NCBI GenBank assembly: GCA_041690535.1
Contig: JAWLHA010000013.1
Location: 10,277 to 74,276, forward strand
Origin: JAWLHA01 sp041690535
GTDB lineage: Bacteria; Pseudomonadota; Gammaproteobacteria; Thiohalomonadales; Thiohalomonadaceae
DNA length: 64,000 bases
Reading direction: 5' to 3'
Position 1 is the stretch's first letter, and the number at the start of each line of letters is the position of its first letter. Of the stretch, positions 36,281-44,358 are shown piece after piece. The translations under genes were made by a program, and so were the position numbers. A model generated the notes under the pieces. The model ran no database searches. It was not told the origin of the DNA and saw nothing but the letters and a program-made list of their open reading frames with translations.

Positions 36281-36397
36281 CAGACCTCCTCGACCGTCAA
36301 CACCAAACACCCGCGCATGACGCGCACCCGCACCGGGGCGCGGATGTCGAAGCCGGCGGCGGTGAGCCAGTCGCCGCGCATCTGCAGCCAGGGGGAA
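36281..36397 (-). pseudogene. SymE-like toxin remnant
   Basis: Reverse strand gives PWLQMRGDWLTAAGFDIRAP then VRVRVMRGCLVLTVEEV and a stop, the conserved C-terminal part of SymE-family proteins. The 5' part is cut off by a family-C repeat pair at 36394-36455. No intact frame remains. Confidence 0.55.
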
Positions 36398-36455
36398 AAG
36401 GGGTCGATGACAAATGCGCATGACAATGATTAGCATTTGTCACCGACCCCTTTTT
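36394..36455. repeat. Family-C repeat pair
   Basis: AAAAGGGGTCGATGACAAATGC and, facing it, GCATTTGTCACCGACCCC, separated by about 15 nt. It interrupts the SymE remnant. Confidence 0.8.
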
Positions 36456-36541
36456 CCTGCCTCGTACATGACGCGGACACCTGCGCCATTCGGCTCGCAC
36501 CGCCTCGGAGAGCCGATCGAGGCGCTTCATGCTTCGGTAGG

Positions 36542-37792
36542 TCATTGCTCCTTCCTGGCCTCCATCCCCCATGCCTCCTCATAGGCCGCGATCCGTTTCA
36601 GGGTGCTCTCGCGCTCCGATATTGCGCCCCGGACTGATCCCTCCGCCCATCGGATGAGGGTACTGTGGATCGCCGCTCGAGCCGCCGCGATCTCGGATAC
36701 CGCCGATGGCTCCGCCAGCAGTTGGGCGGCGATATCAGCCTTGGAGCGGTGTCCGCGCAGCCCGGACTGCAGCTGCAGTCGGCGTAGCTCGTCAACTTTC
36801 AAATGCTCGGTGAGCAGCTTGGCAGTGAGGTCCGGCGGCGTCCGCCGTGCCGTCTCCAGGTCCCTCTGGGCCTCTGCGATGCGCCGGTCGGCGGCGGCAA
36901 CATCGCCTCGCAGTCGCTCTAGGAAGTCGCGGCGCGCCCGGTCCTTATCGGTGCGACGCGCTTCCGACGTCGCGCCGAGTTCAGTCCGCATCCATGCCAT
37001 GAACTCCGGATCCAGCCCGGGCGGATCGGGTTTCTTGGCGGCAACCCACAGGCAACGACACCAGCCACCACCATCCCGCTGGAAGTTCCGGCAGGCCGGG
37101 TGGGGGAGAATCGGGGTGTCGCCGTCCGGGTGGCTGTAGGCCGCGAGCAGGTCGTCAATGGGGTATTCCCGCTCGTCGATCTGCTGGAGCGCAATGGGGC
37201 AGAGTTCATCGAGCGGGGACATCCCGCGGGCGGCGGTTGATCCTTCGGCCTTAGCCCTTACCAGCCTCTCGTATGAGTCGATGGCCGCAGCCGTAGCTAC
37301 GGTGAGCGAGTGGAAATCGAGGTTTTCGGTAGCGTGCCGATCGAACACGTAGGACTGGCGTCGCCAGACGTCGTAGCGGTGCGTCGTGCACGCGTGGAAC
37401 AGATCCTGTGCAAATTGATGGGAGTCGGCGGCTGCGAACCTTGAAGGCAGGATGCCGATGCGCCGCAGTAGCGGCAGTATCCGCGTCTCGAAGTCCCGGA
37501 AGGTGAATGGTGGTGGCGATGTCGCTACGGCAGGAGTTGATGGCCGGTGGACCTTCTCCTCAATGCGGGCACGAAGACTGGCACGGACCCGCTCGTAGTC
37601 CGCCTCGGTCTGGATCGTCCCGTCCGGGACGTGTCGATTGACGATCCATTCGGCAGCCGATAGGGATTCCTCAATGCCAAACTCCTCCGGCGCGGTCTCC
37701 GCCAGCTTGCGTTGGACGGCGTCAAGTTCAGACTGCTCCCATCGTTTCCACGGACGAAGCCGCCCGATGAGGCGTTTGAGCATATTCAGCAT
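36542..37792 (-). CDS. Hypothetical protein with SAP-like motif
   Basis: 416 residues, soluble, charged. N-terminal basic helix (MLNMLKRLIGRLRPWKRWEQ), a middle block with clustered Cys/His (HPACRNFQRDGGGWCRCLWV), a predicted coiled coil (FLERLRGDVAAADRRIAEAQ onward) and a C-terminal stretch LKVDELRRLQLQSGLRGHRS then KADIAAQLL that looks like a SAP nucleic-acid-binding motif. Family not recognised. It is one of the few intact genes in this repeat-rich region. Confidence 0.65.
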   Translation of the reverse strand: MLNMLKRLIGRLRPWKRWEQSELDAVQRKLAETAPEEFGIEESLSAAEWIVNRHVPDGTIQTEADYERVRASLRARIEEKVHRPSTPAVATSPPPFTFRDFETRILPLLRRIGILPSRFAAADSHQFAQDLFHACTTHRYDVWRRQSYVFDRHATENLDFHSLTVATAAAIDSYERLVRAKAEGSTAARGMSPLDELCPIALQQIDEREYPIDDLLAAYSHPDGDTPILPHPACRNFQRDGGGWCRCLWVAAKKPDPPGLDPEFMAWMRTELGATSEARRTDKDRARRDFLERLRGDVAAADRRIAEAQRDLETARRTPPDLTAKLLTEHLKVDELRRLQLQSGLRGHRSKADIAAQLLAEPSAVSEIAAARAAIHSTLIRWAEGSVRGAISERESTLKRIAAYEEAWGMEARKEQ

Positions 37793-37916
37793 GCTGCCCT
37801 CCTATTGCATGGATTGGCTGCCGACTCCTGTCCTGGGCGAGACGCCCCATACAAGGAAAAGGAGAACAGTGGTGTACGTGGTGAAACTGAAGAGCGACCT
37901 GGACGGACTGGGGATG

Positions 37917-37950
37917 AAAAAGGGGTCGGTGACAAATGCTAATCATTGTC
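37917..37950. repeat. Family-C repeat
   Basis: AAAAAGGGGTCGGTGACAAA then TGCTAATCATTG. It stands between the SAP-like gene and the IS256 remnant. Confidence 0.75.
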
Positions 37951-37980
37951 GAGGGGGTCAAGTAATCAGTGTAACTGAGT

Positions 37981-38160
37981 TCAGTTAGGCACCCGGTCAC
38001 CGTACAGAATGACGAACTGATTGAGTGCCGCTTTCCAGTCCCTAATGGGACGGGTCCATTTTTTAGCCACGTTCTTCAGGCCCATGAACATGAGCTTCAT
38101 GATTGACTCATCGTTTGGGAACGCGCCGCGGTTCTTCAGCACCTTTCTCATCGAATAGTA
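37981..38160 (-). pseudogene. IS256-family transposase C-terminal remnant
   Basis: Reverse strand reads MRKVLKNRGAFPNDESIMKL, MFMGLKNVAKKWTRPIRDWK and AALNQFVILYGDRVPN, the very C-terminus of IS256/mutator transposases (the SLRKVxKxRGxFPxDEA pattern). Everything upstream, including the DDE core, is missing. Confidence 0.8.
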
Positions 38161-38218
38161 CCACACAAGGGGACACCCATCATTTTTGACACCCCCTAGG
38201 CCAGGGCAACCGCATACT

Positions 38219-38607
38219 TTAGTCCTTGATCCCAAAGATCAATTCCGCGCGAAAGTCGTCGTCCCAACCCGCTGCTTTGACTTTGCCACGCATTGAGTCC
38301 TTGGCCGGGTGTAGGCGGGCGAGGTTCATGCACAGTCGACGGATGAGACCGATGTTCTGCGCGCCGTCGTTGCGTCTGATGCGGCTGTCGTCCTCCTTGT
38401 ACACGACATCCAGCACCCAGTGGGCTTTGTTTTCGACCTCCCAGTGCGAGCGGATCGCCTCGGCGATGAAGGCAGCGTTCGGCTCGTGGGAGCTGATGTA
38501 GTACACCGTCTCCAAGGTGACTTTCTCGCCGATGTGCCGTTCGCGCTCGACACGCACGACGCTACGGGCCCCTTCCCAGCCGCTGGCGTGGGTGAGCTGT
38601 TCGACCA
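38219..38607 (-). pseudogene. ISAs1-family transposase C-terminal remnant
   Basis: Reads VVRVERERHIGEKVTLETVY, AIRSHWEVENKAHWVLDVVY and DDSRIRRNDGAQNIGLIRRL, the last third of ISAs1-family DDE transposases with the glutamate of the HWEVENKxHW block. The 5' end is cut by family-C repeats at 38608. No terminal repeats identified. Confidence 0.82.
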
Positions 38608-38691
38608 GAAAAAGGGGTCGGTGACCAGAAAAAGGGGTCGGTGACAATTACGAATCACTCTAACTCGCATTTGTCACCGACCCCTTTTTGG
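38608..38691. repeat. Family-C repeat cluster
   Basis: Two tandem AAAAAGGGGTCGGTGAC units and one inverted GCATTTGTCACCGACCCC. It separates the ISAs1 remnant from the truncated clpB copy, being the breakpoint of both. Confidence 0.8.
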
Positions 38692-38703
38692 TGCTTTTTG
38701 ACC

Positions 38704-40102
38704 GTGGACGAGGCCGCTTCGCGCATTCGCATGGAGATCGATTCCAAGCCGGAGGAGATGGACCGCCTGGACCGTCGGCTGATCCAGCTCAAGATTGAAC
38801 GGGAGGCGTTGAAAAAGGAGACCGACGAGGCCTCGCGCAAGCGCCTGGCGGATCTGGAGGAGGCCATCGGGCGTCTGGATCGGGAATACGCCGATCTGGA
38901 GGAGATCTGGAAGGCGGAAAAGGCTGCCTTGCAGGGTACCCAGCACATCAAGGAGGAACTGGACCGCGCCCGCCTGGAGCTGGAGACCGCGCGCCGCGCC
39001 GGCGACCTGGCGCGCATGTCGGAGCTGCAGTATGGGCGCATTCCGGAATTGCAGCGTCAGCTGGACATGGCGGCCCAGGCAGAGATGCAGGAGACCCATT
39101 TGCTGCGCAACCGGGTGACCGAAGAGGAGATCGCCGAAGTCGTGTCCAAGTGGACCGGCATCCCCGTGTCGAAGATGCTGGAAGGGGAACGCGACAAGCT
39201 CCTGCACATGGAGCAGGCGATCCAGAAGCGGGTGGTGGGCCAGAGCGAGGCGGTGCGCGCCTGTCTCCGATGCCATCCGGCGTTCCCGCGCCGGCCTGTC
39301 CGATCCCAACCGGCCCATCGGTTCCTTCCTGTTTCTCGGCCCCACCGGCGTGGGCAAGACCGAGCTGTGCAAGGCCCTGGCGGAGTTCATGTTCGACACC
39401 GAGGAGGCCATGGTGCGCATCGACATGTCGGAGTTCATGGAGAAGCACTCCGTGGCGCGGCTCATCGGCGCGCCTCCGGGGTATGTGGGCTACGAGGAAG
39501 GCGGTTATCTCACCGAGGCGGTGCGCCGTCGCCCCTATTCGGTGATCTTGCTGGATGAGGTGGAAAAGGCACACCCGGACGTGTTCAACATCCTGCTGCA
39601 GGTGCTGGACGACGGGCGCCTCACCGAGGGCCATGGACGCACGGTGGATTTCCGCAACACCGTGGTGGTGATGACCTCCAACCTGGGTAGCCAGGTGATT
39701 CAGGAAATGGCCACAGAGGAGCGCTATGGCCAAATGAAGACCGCGGTGCTCGAGGTCGTGGGCCAGTACTTCCGCCCCGAGTTCATCAACCGCGTGGACG
39801 AGGTGGTGGTGTTCCACCCCCTGGGCCGCGAGCAGATCCGTTCCATCGCGGCGATCCAGACCGGCTATCTGCGCCGCCGCCTGGCGGATCGGGAACTCGG
39901 CCTGGAATTCAGCGAAGCCGCGCTGGACAAGCTGGGCGAAGCGGGTTTCGACCCGGTCTATGGTGCCCGCCCCCTCAAGCGCGCCATTCAGCACCAGGTG
40001 GAAAACCCCCTCGCCCGAGAAATCCTGCAGGGGCGTTTCAACTCGGGCGACACGGTGTACGTGGACGTGCAGGACGGCGGCCTGGTGTTTGCGAAGGGTT
40101 GA
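38704..40102 (+). pseudogene. clpB: clpB fragment: middle domain and NBD2, one frameshift
   Basis: Similarity to ClpB begins at VDEAASRIRMEIDSKPEEMD (roughly residue 400 of about 860), just after a family-C cluster, and runs through the coiled-coil middle domain (IKEELDRARLELETARRAGD, KWTGIPVSKMLEGERDKLL). One extra T at 39262 (GTGCGCGCC-T-GTCTCC) shifts the frame; the second nucleotide-binding domain continues in frame 2 (FLFLGPTGVGKTELCKAL, DEVEKAHPDVFNILLQVLDD, RPEFINRVDEVVVFHPLG) to the natural end. N-domain and NBD1 are absent. A functional clpB presumably lies elsewhere. Confidence 0.88.
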
Positions 40103-40429
40103 GGAAACAGCCCAACGCAGAGGCGCAGATGGGCGATATGTTGGTGGCGGAGGCCGGGGGACGTTCTCGCCGCCCGCCGCGTGCTCCGCGTCTCTGCGCT
40201 GGTGTTCTCCATGCCCTCCCGTGGCCGTTCCCTTGTCGCTCTTACCTGGGAAAGTGCCGGCATGGTGCTCGCGTACGGCCATGTCCTTGGCATCGCGTTC
40301 CAGACGGCCCAGGGCTGCGCCAGATGTGGTATGTGCCCCAGTAGATTAATGGAAAAAACAATAGGTTGCTTTAGTCTCAGACTTAATATAAAAACTTTTA
40401 CCTAAGTTGTTCCTGGGGCCATTGCTTCC
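40103..40429. other. Intergenic region with AT-rich right end
   Basis: 327 bp without a supportable gene. It contains degenerate ACGCAGAG/CTCTGCG-type repeats (40119 and 40188) and an AT-rich stretch (40340-40410, TTAATATAAAAACTTTTACC) that could hold the promoter of the ATPase gene. Confidence 0.4.
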
Positions 40430-41671
40430 ATGCCAGTAAAAGCACCTTGGTCTTTTTATGGTCGTCGCGCCGAGTTGCAGCAGATGCAGCGCATCTTGGA
40501 ACGGCGGCGCTGGTTCTTCCTGCAAATCTCGGGGCGCCGACGTATTGGCAAGACCGCCCTCATTCAGGAAGCGCTGAGGGGGGCGGGTATAGCCAAAACG
40601 CTGTATATCCAGATTCCTGATTCAGACCCGGTGGGGGTCGTGGCGGCTTGCAATGGCTATCTGGAAACCTTTGGCATCGAAGCACGGGTGACCAGCTTGG
40701 GAGAACTGGCTCAGCTGATTGGCCATCTGGCGGCGGATGGCTATGTGGTGGCCCTGGACGAGTTTCAGTACTTCCATCGCAAGCACTTATCCGACTTCTG
40801 TTCCCTCCTGCAAGCGGAGGTGGACCGACTGGCAGCCCGTGCTGCAGACATCCCCGGGGGGCTGATCGTATTGGGTTCACTTCACGCGGAAATGACCGCG
40901 ATGCTTGAGAATCGGGATGCGCCACTATTCAATCGCACGACAGACGCGCTTGAACTCGGGCACCTCGATGTCGCTTCCGTGTTGGAGATCCTGCGCACCC
41001 ATGCCGACGACAGTCCGTCACGACTCCTGTTCCTCTGGAATCTGTTCGAAGGGGTACCAAAGTTCTACCGCGACGCCTATGAGCAGGGTGTTCTGGATGC
41101 AGAACGCAAGCCGCTTCTGCAAAGCCTATTCTTCTCAAGTTCGTCGCCTCTGCGCAACGAGGCGGACAACTGGTTTTTGCGAGAGCTGCGGGGGCGGTAT
41201 GACATGATCCTCCAGTACTTGGCCACCCATCCCGGCTGTACCAATGCCGACATAGAAGCAGCGATGGCTGACCTATCGGGACCCGGTGAAGTTCGTCAAG
41301 TGGGCGGGTACCTGAAGATCCTGTCAGAACGTTACCACATGATCGAGCGTCGGCTGCCGATCTTTGCACCACCGCGCGCACGCAGCGGTCGCTATTACAT
41401 CCGCGACAAGGCGCCGGAGCGGATCCTGCTGTTCGGCTCCTACGCCTAGGGGCGCCCCGACGCCGAGAGCGATCTCGACCTCTACGTGATCGTTTCCGAG
41501 CAGCAGGAGCCGGGCTACCGTCTGGCACGCAAGGCCTATCGCGCACTGGTGGGCATCAAGGTCCCGGTCGACATCGTGGTGCGAACCCGCGCAGAGTCCG
41601 CACGCAATGCCTCCGTAGCGGCATCACTCGATCGCGAGGTATTGGAGAAGGGCGTCGTGCTTTATGGTTAA
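40430..41671 (+). pseudogene. AAA ATPase fused to an MNT nucleotidyltransferase, with an amber codon
   Basis: Residues 1-325 are an archaeal-ATPase-type protein: FYGRRAELQQMQRILERRRW, Walker A SGRRRIGKTALI, Walker B VVALDEFQYF, and a DUF234-like C-terminal part up to GRYYIRD. In frame, this joins KAPERILLFGSYA, then TAG at 41447-41449, then GRPDAESDLDLYVIV and KVPVDIVVRTRAESAR: the minimal nucleotidyltransferase (GSYARG...DSDLDL) pattern in which the Arg codon after GSYA is the stop. It looks like a deletion that joined two genes; the ATPase part could still be made (339 residues, to 41449). Confidence 0.7.
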
Positions 41672-41783
41672 GTTGAAATACGTGGACAACCGCGTGGAAC
41701 ATTTCATGCCCCAGGGTGGCGGCAACACCATGATCGTTAGCCCGAGGGAAGAGCTGGTTCGCGTCGGATTACGGCAAAGCTGA
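41664..41783 (+). CDS. Short ORF overlapping the nucleotidyltransferase end
   Basis: 39 residues (MVKLKYVDNRVEHFMPQGGG...). Its ATG overlaps the preceding stop (ATGGTTAA), as the partner of an MNT gene normally would, but no HEPN-type sequence is seen. Its stop overlaps the start of the next gene. Probably a leftover. Confidence 0.3.
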   Translation: MVKLKYVDNRVEHFMPQGGGNTMIVSPREELVRVGLRQS

Positions 41784-42511
41784 TGCCTGGCGAGCGGAGG
41801 GTGGCGGCCATCCTCGCCGAGCTGCGCGGGATGGGGAGCGAACGCGACCGGGTAGGCATGGCGCGCTACGGCATTAATGTCGAGAACGCCTTCGGCGTCT
41901 CCGTCTACGCGTTGCGCAAGGTTGCCAAGCGCATCGGCACCGACCACGACCTGGCGCTCGCCCTGTGGGTGACGGGTAACCACGAGGCCCGCCTCCTGGC
42001 GTGCTTCATCGACGACCCGGCGGCGGTGACCGTGGAGCAGATGGAGGAGTGGGCGGCCGGGTTCGATTCGTGGGACATCTGCGACCAGGCCGCCACCAGT
42101 CTCTTCGACCTGTCGCCCCACGCCTGGCCCCAGGCGGTCGAGTGGGCAGGACGCGACGAGGAGTGGGTCAAGCGTGCCGGCTTCGCCATGATGGCGGGGC
42201 TTGCAGTCCACGACAAGGGTGCGGCGGACCCGCGCTTCCACAAGTTACTGCCGATCATCGAACACGGTGCCTCCGACCACCGCAACTTCGTCAAGAAGGC
42301 GGTCAACTGGGCGTTGCGCAATATCGGCAAGCGCAACCGCGCCCTGAACGCCGCCGCCGTCGCGTGCGCCGAACGGATCCTCACCGCCGCTAATCAACGC
42401 GCCGGCGGCAATCGGGGCGGCAACCCGGACGCACGCGCGGAGCGCTGGGTCGCCACCGACGCCCTCCGCGAGCTCACCTCCGAAAAGGTCCAGGCACGCT
42501 TGAAGGCCTGA
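41783..42511 (+). CDS. AlkD-like DNA alkylation repair protein
   Basis: 242 residues of helical HEAT-like repeats: ERDRVGMARYGINVENAFGV, SVYALRKVAKRIGTDHDLAL, GFDSWDICDQAATSLFD, EWVKRAGFAMMAGLAVHDKG and NFVKKAVNWALRNIGKRN match the DNA alkylation repair (AlkD/AlkC) family, which removes alkylated bases or binds unusual DNA. The Trp-Asp in the SWDICD motif and the KRAGF helix are typical. Start ATG overlaps the previous stop by one base. Confidence 0.88.
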   Translation: MPGERRVAAILAELRGMGSERDRVGMARYGINVENAFGVSVYALRKVAKRIGTDHDLALALWVTGNHEARLLACFIDDPAAVTVEQMEEWAAGFDSWDICDQAATSLFDLSPHAWPQAVEWAGRDEEWVKRAGFAMMAGLAVHDKGAADPRFHKLLPIIEHGASDHRNFVKKAVNWALRNIGKRNRALNAAAVACAERILTAANQRAGGNRGGNPDARAERWVATDALRELTSEKVQARLKA

Positions 42512-42841
42512 AGCCACTCGCATCAACTGACCCTCTCGGGGACACGGAAAGGCGCAGCCCATCAACCAGGTGCCGGAGCGGATCGAGCGGGAACTGATGG
42601 TGGCGGGCCGCTCGCCGACCTTGACGCAGGTTCAAGGGAGGATTGGGCACGAGGGCTTTCCTCTGTTCGGCTTTCGTGCCGGGCGGGCTACGGGGACTGC
42701 ACTGCTCAGTCCCAGACGGCCGGTGGGGGAGGTGGTGCGGTGTAGTTGAGCGGGGGCTCGACCCGCGCACTCCACATTTCCCGCACCGCCGAACGCGACA
42801 AGCATTTTGTTCGGACCGCCGTCACATCCGATGGGGAAAAT
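42512..42841. other. Intergenic region without a supported gene
   Basis: Short open frames exist (for example from 42572, ELMVAGRSPTLTQVQGRIGH) but none has a ribosome site or known similarity. The right end leads into the promoter at 42842. Confidence 0.35.
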
Positions 42842-42886
42842 CCCCCTGAACAGGGGGTAACGCCATTTCGCATCGCCACCTATTCT
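42842..42886 (+). promoter_or_regulatory. Palindrome plus -10 element before the lipoprotein gene (site 1)
   Basis: CCCCCTGAACAGGGGG (42842-42857), then TAACG, and TATTCT (42881-42886) 23 nt after the palindrome. No good -35 hexamer, as expected for an activator-dependent promoter. The -10 lies 63 nt before the ATG. The same layout occurs at 44252 and, reversed and weaker, at 50198-50242. Confidence 0.6.
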
Positions 42887-42949
42887 CGCAACGCCACCTA
42901 TCAGGAAGGCCACGCCTTACGTGGCTGACACCCATACAGGAGCCGTTGC

Positions 42950-43978
42950 ATGTCGAAGCACCCAACCCTTATTGCCGTCCCTGCGCTCTGCCTTGCGCTG
43001 GTCGGCTGCCTGAACGAGAGTTCCAATAACCCTGGTCCGTCCAGCTCTGCCACTCTGCATGGCACCGCGGCGGTGGGGGCCCCCGTCGTGGGCGCCACCG
43101 TCACCGCCCGGTGCGCCGACGGCGCCGGCTTCACCCAGTCTGTGACGACCCAATCCAATGGCGCATGGAGCGGCGCACTGTCCTCCTCGGCCAGCCTCCC
43201 CTGCGCGCTACGTGTCGAAAACGACGATCCTGCCGTGGTCCTCCACAGCTACGCGACGGCTCTGGGCGTAGCAAACATCACACCGCTCACTGATCTGATC
43301 GTCACCCTCGCCGCCAACCGCATGCCCGGCGAGTGGTTTGCCGGAGACGGATGGCAGTCCGAGGCGAGTACGATGGATGCCGCCCAGCAAGCCATTCTGG
43401 ATACTTTGGGAGCGAGCGGTTACGGCCTGCCTGAAGGAAGCCCGTTCTCCACGGCCTTCGAGATTGGCGATGCCTGGGATCGGGTGCTCGACCGGCTGGC
43501 GACCGCCATCAACGAGGACAGCGCGATTGAAGACTATGCTGCACTCCTGAATCTGATCAAGGACGGCAACCTCGGCAGCCTGCCGACCGCCCCGGAGTCA
43601 AACGGCGACCACGAAGCACCCTCCAATGTCGGTGTGCTCACCGCCTACGCCGGGACCTATACCGTGACGGGCACCGCGACCGAGCCCCTGTCGCGGGGTT
43701 TCGCCACCCGCGACCATGACCGCGGAACCATCATCATCGGCGCAAACGGCAACGTCGACTTCGATACCGGCATCAGCTTCACCGCCGGAGAGATCGGTGC
43801 CATCTACGACCGCACCTTCATCGACGGTGACGCCCGCCGCGTCCACGTCAACTACGACGCCGATGACAGCGGACGCAAGATCCAGGTCTATCTGGACGCA
43901 GAGCTGAACGTCATCGAGATCACCTACTACGACGGGCAGGGCGGACTCACCCGCGCAGCCATCGGCGGTGTCGAGTAG
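42950..43978 (+). CDS. Lipoprotein with Ig-like/regulatory N-terminal domain
   Basis: 342 residues. Signal MSKHPTLIAVPALCLALVGC with an LVGC lipobox; lipidation at Cys 20 expected. The N-terminal domain (GTAAVGAPVVGATVTARCAD, TTQSNGAWSGALSS) looks like a carboxypeptidase-regulatory/Big-type fold; the rest is unassigned, with a C-terminal beta-rich part (GTIIIGANGNVDFDTGISFT, VHVNYDADDSGRKIQVYLDA). It shares its promoter design with the GlyGly-CTERM gene downstream, but a hairpin and a second promoter separate them. Confidence 0.8.
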   Translation: MSKHPTLIAVPALCLALVGCLNESSNNPGPSSSATLHGTAAVGAPVVGATVTARCADGAGFTQSVTTQSNGAWSGALSSSASLPCALRVENDDPAVVLHSYATALGVANITPLTDLIVTLAANRMPGEWFAGDGWQSEASTMDAAQQAILDTLGASGYGLPEGSPFSTAFEIGDAWDRVLDRLATAINEDSAIEDYAALLNLIKDGNLGSLPTAPESNGDHEAPSNVGVLTAYAGTYTVTGTATEPLSRGFATRDHDRGTIIIGANGNVDFDTGISFTAGEIGAIYDRTFIDGDARRVHVNYDADDSGRKIQVYLDAELNVIEITYYDGQGGLTRAAIGGVE

Positions 43979-44131
43979 AAACGCCCAACACGAACCCGTC
44001 GCGGAACTTCGCGACATTACGAGCCTGTCGGTTGCGAATCGCGTAGTACCGGCCACCGTCCTTTTGCCGAACTTTTCGCGGTGTTGGGCGGCGGCGGTAT
44101 GGGCGACAGCAGCATTCGGAACATGTCCAAC

Positions 44132-44160
44132 GCGCACAAGGCCACCACGGCCTTGTGCGC
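44132..44160 (+). terminator. Perfect 12-bp hairpin after the lipoprotein gene
   Basis: GCGCACAAGGCC, 5-nt loop, GGCCTTGTGCGC. Very stable and followed by TCTCAT rather than a T-run. It separates the lipoprotein gene from the next promoter. Confidence 0.6.
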
Positions 44161-44251
44161 TCTCATGATCCGGCACTTTACCGGTAACTTCGCATGCTGT
44201 CGCGGAATGCCCGGTCCGGCTCTCCTCGACTCTTCCCCTTTCCCGGTTCGC

Positions 44252-44297
44252 CCCCCTGATCAGGGGGTAACAGGACGCCGGGCCTGCGCCCTATTCT
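44252..44297 (+). promoter_or_regulatory. Palindrome plus -10 element before the GlyGly-CTERM gene (site 2)
   Basis: CCCCCTGATCAGGGGG (44252-44267, a perfect 16-bp palindrome), TAAC, and TATTCT (44292-44297) 24 nt on. The -10 lies 61 nt before the ATG at 44359, almost the same as for site 1. Confidence 0.65.
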
Positions 44298-44358
44298 CCT
44301 CGTGAGTTGCCTTGCGCCTATCCCGGGCGACGAAGGGCACGACACGAGGAGAAATACG

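Noticed and set aside
36450..36540. N-terminal part of the SymE gene
   Set aside because: Reading all three reverse frames gave no convincing SymE N-terminus, so only the C-terminal remnant is annotated.
41664..41783. HEPN partner of an MNT-HEPN toxin-antitoxin pair
   Set aside because: The overlapping start is in the right place, but the 39-residue product has no HEPN motif.
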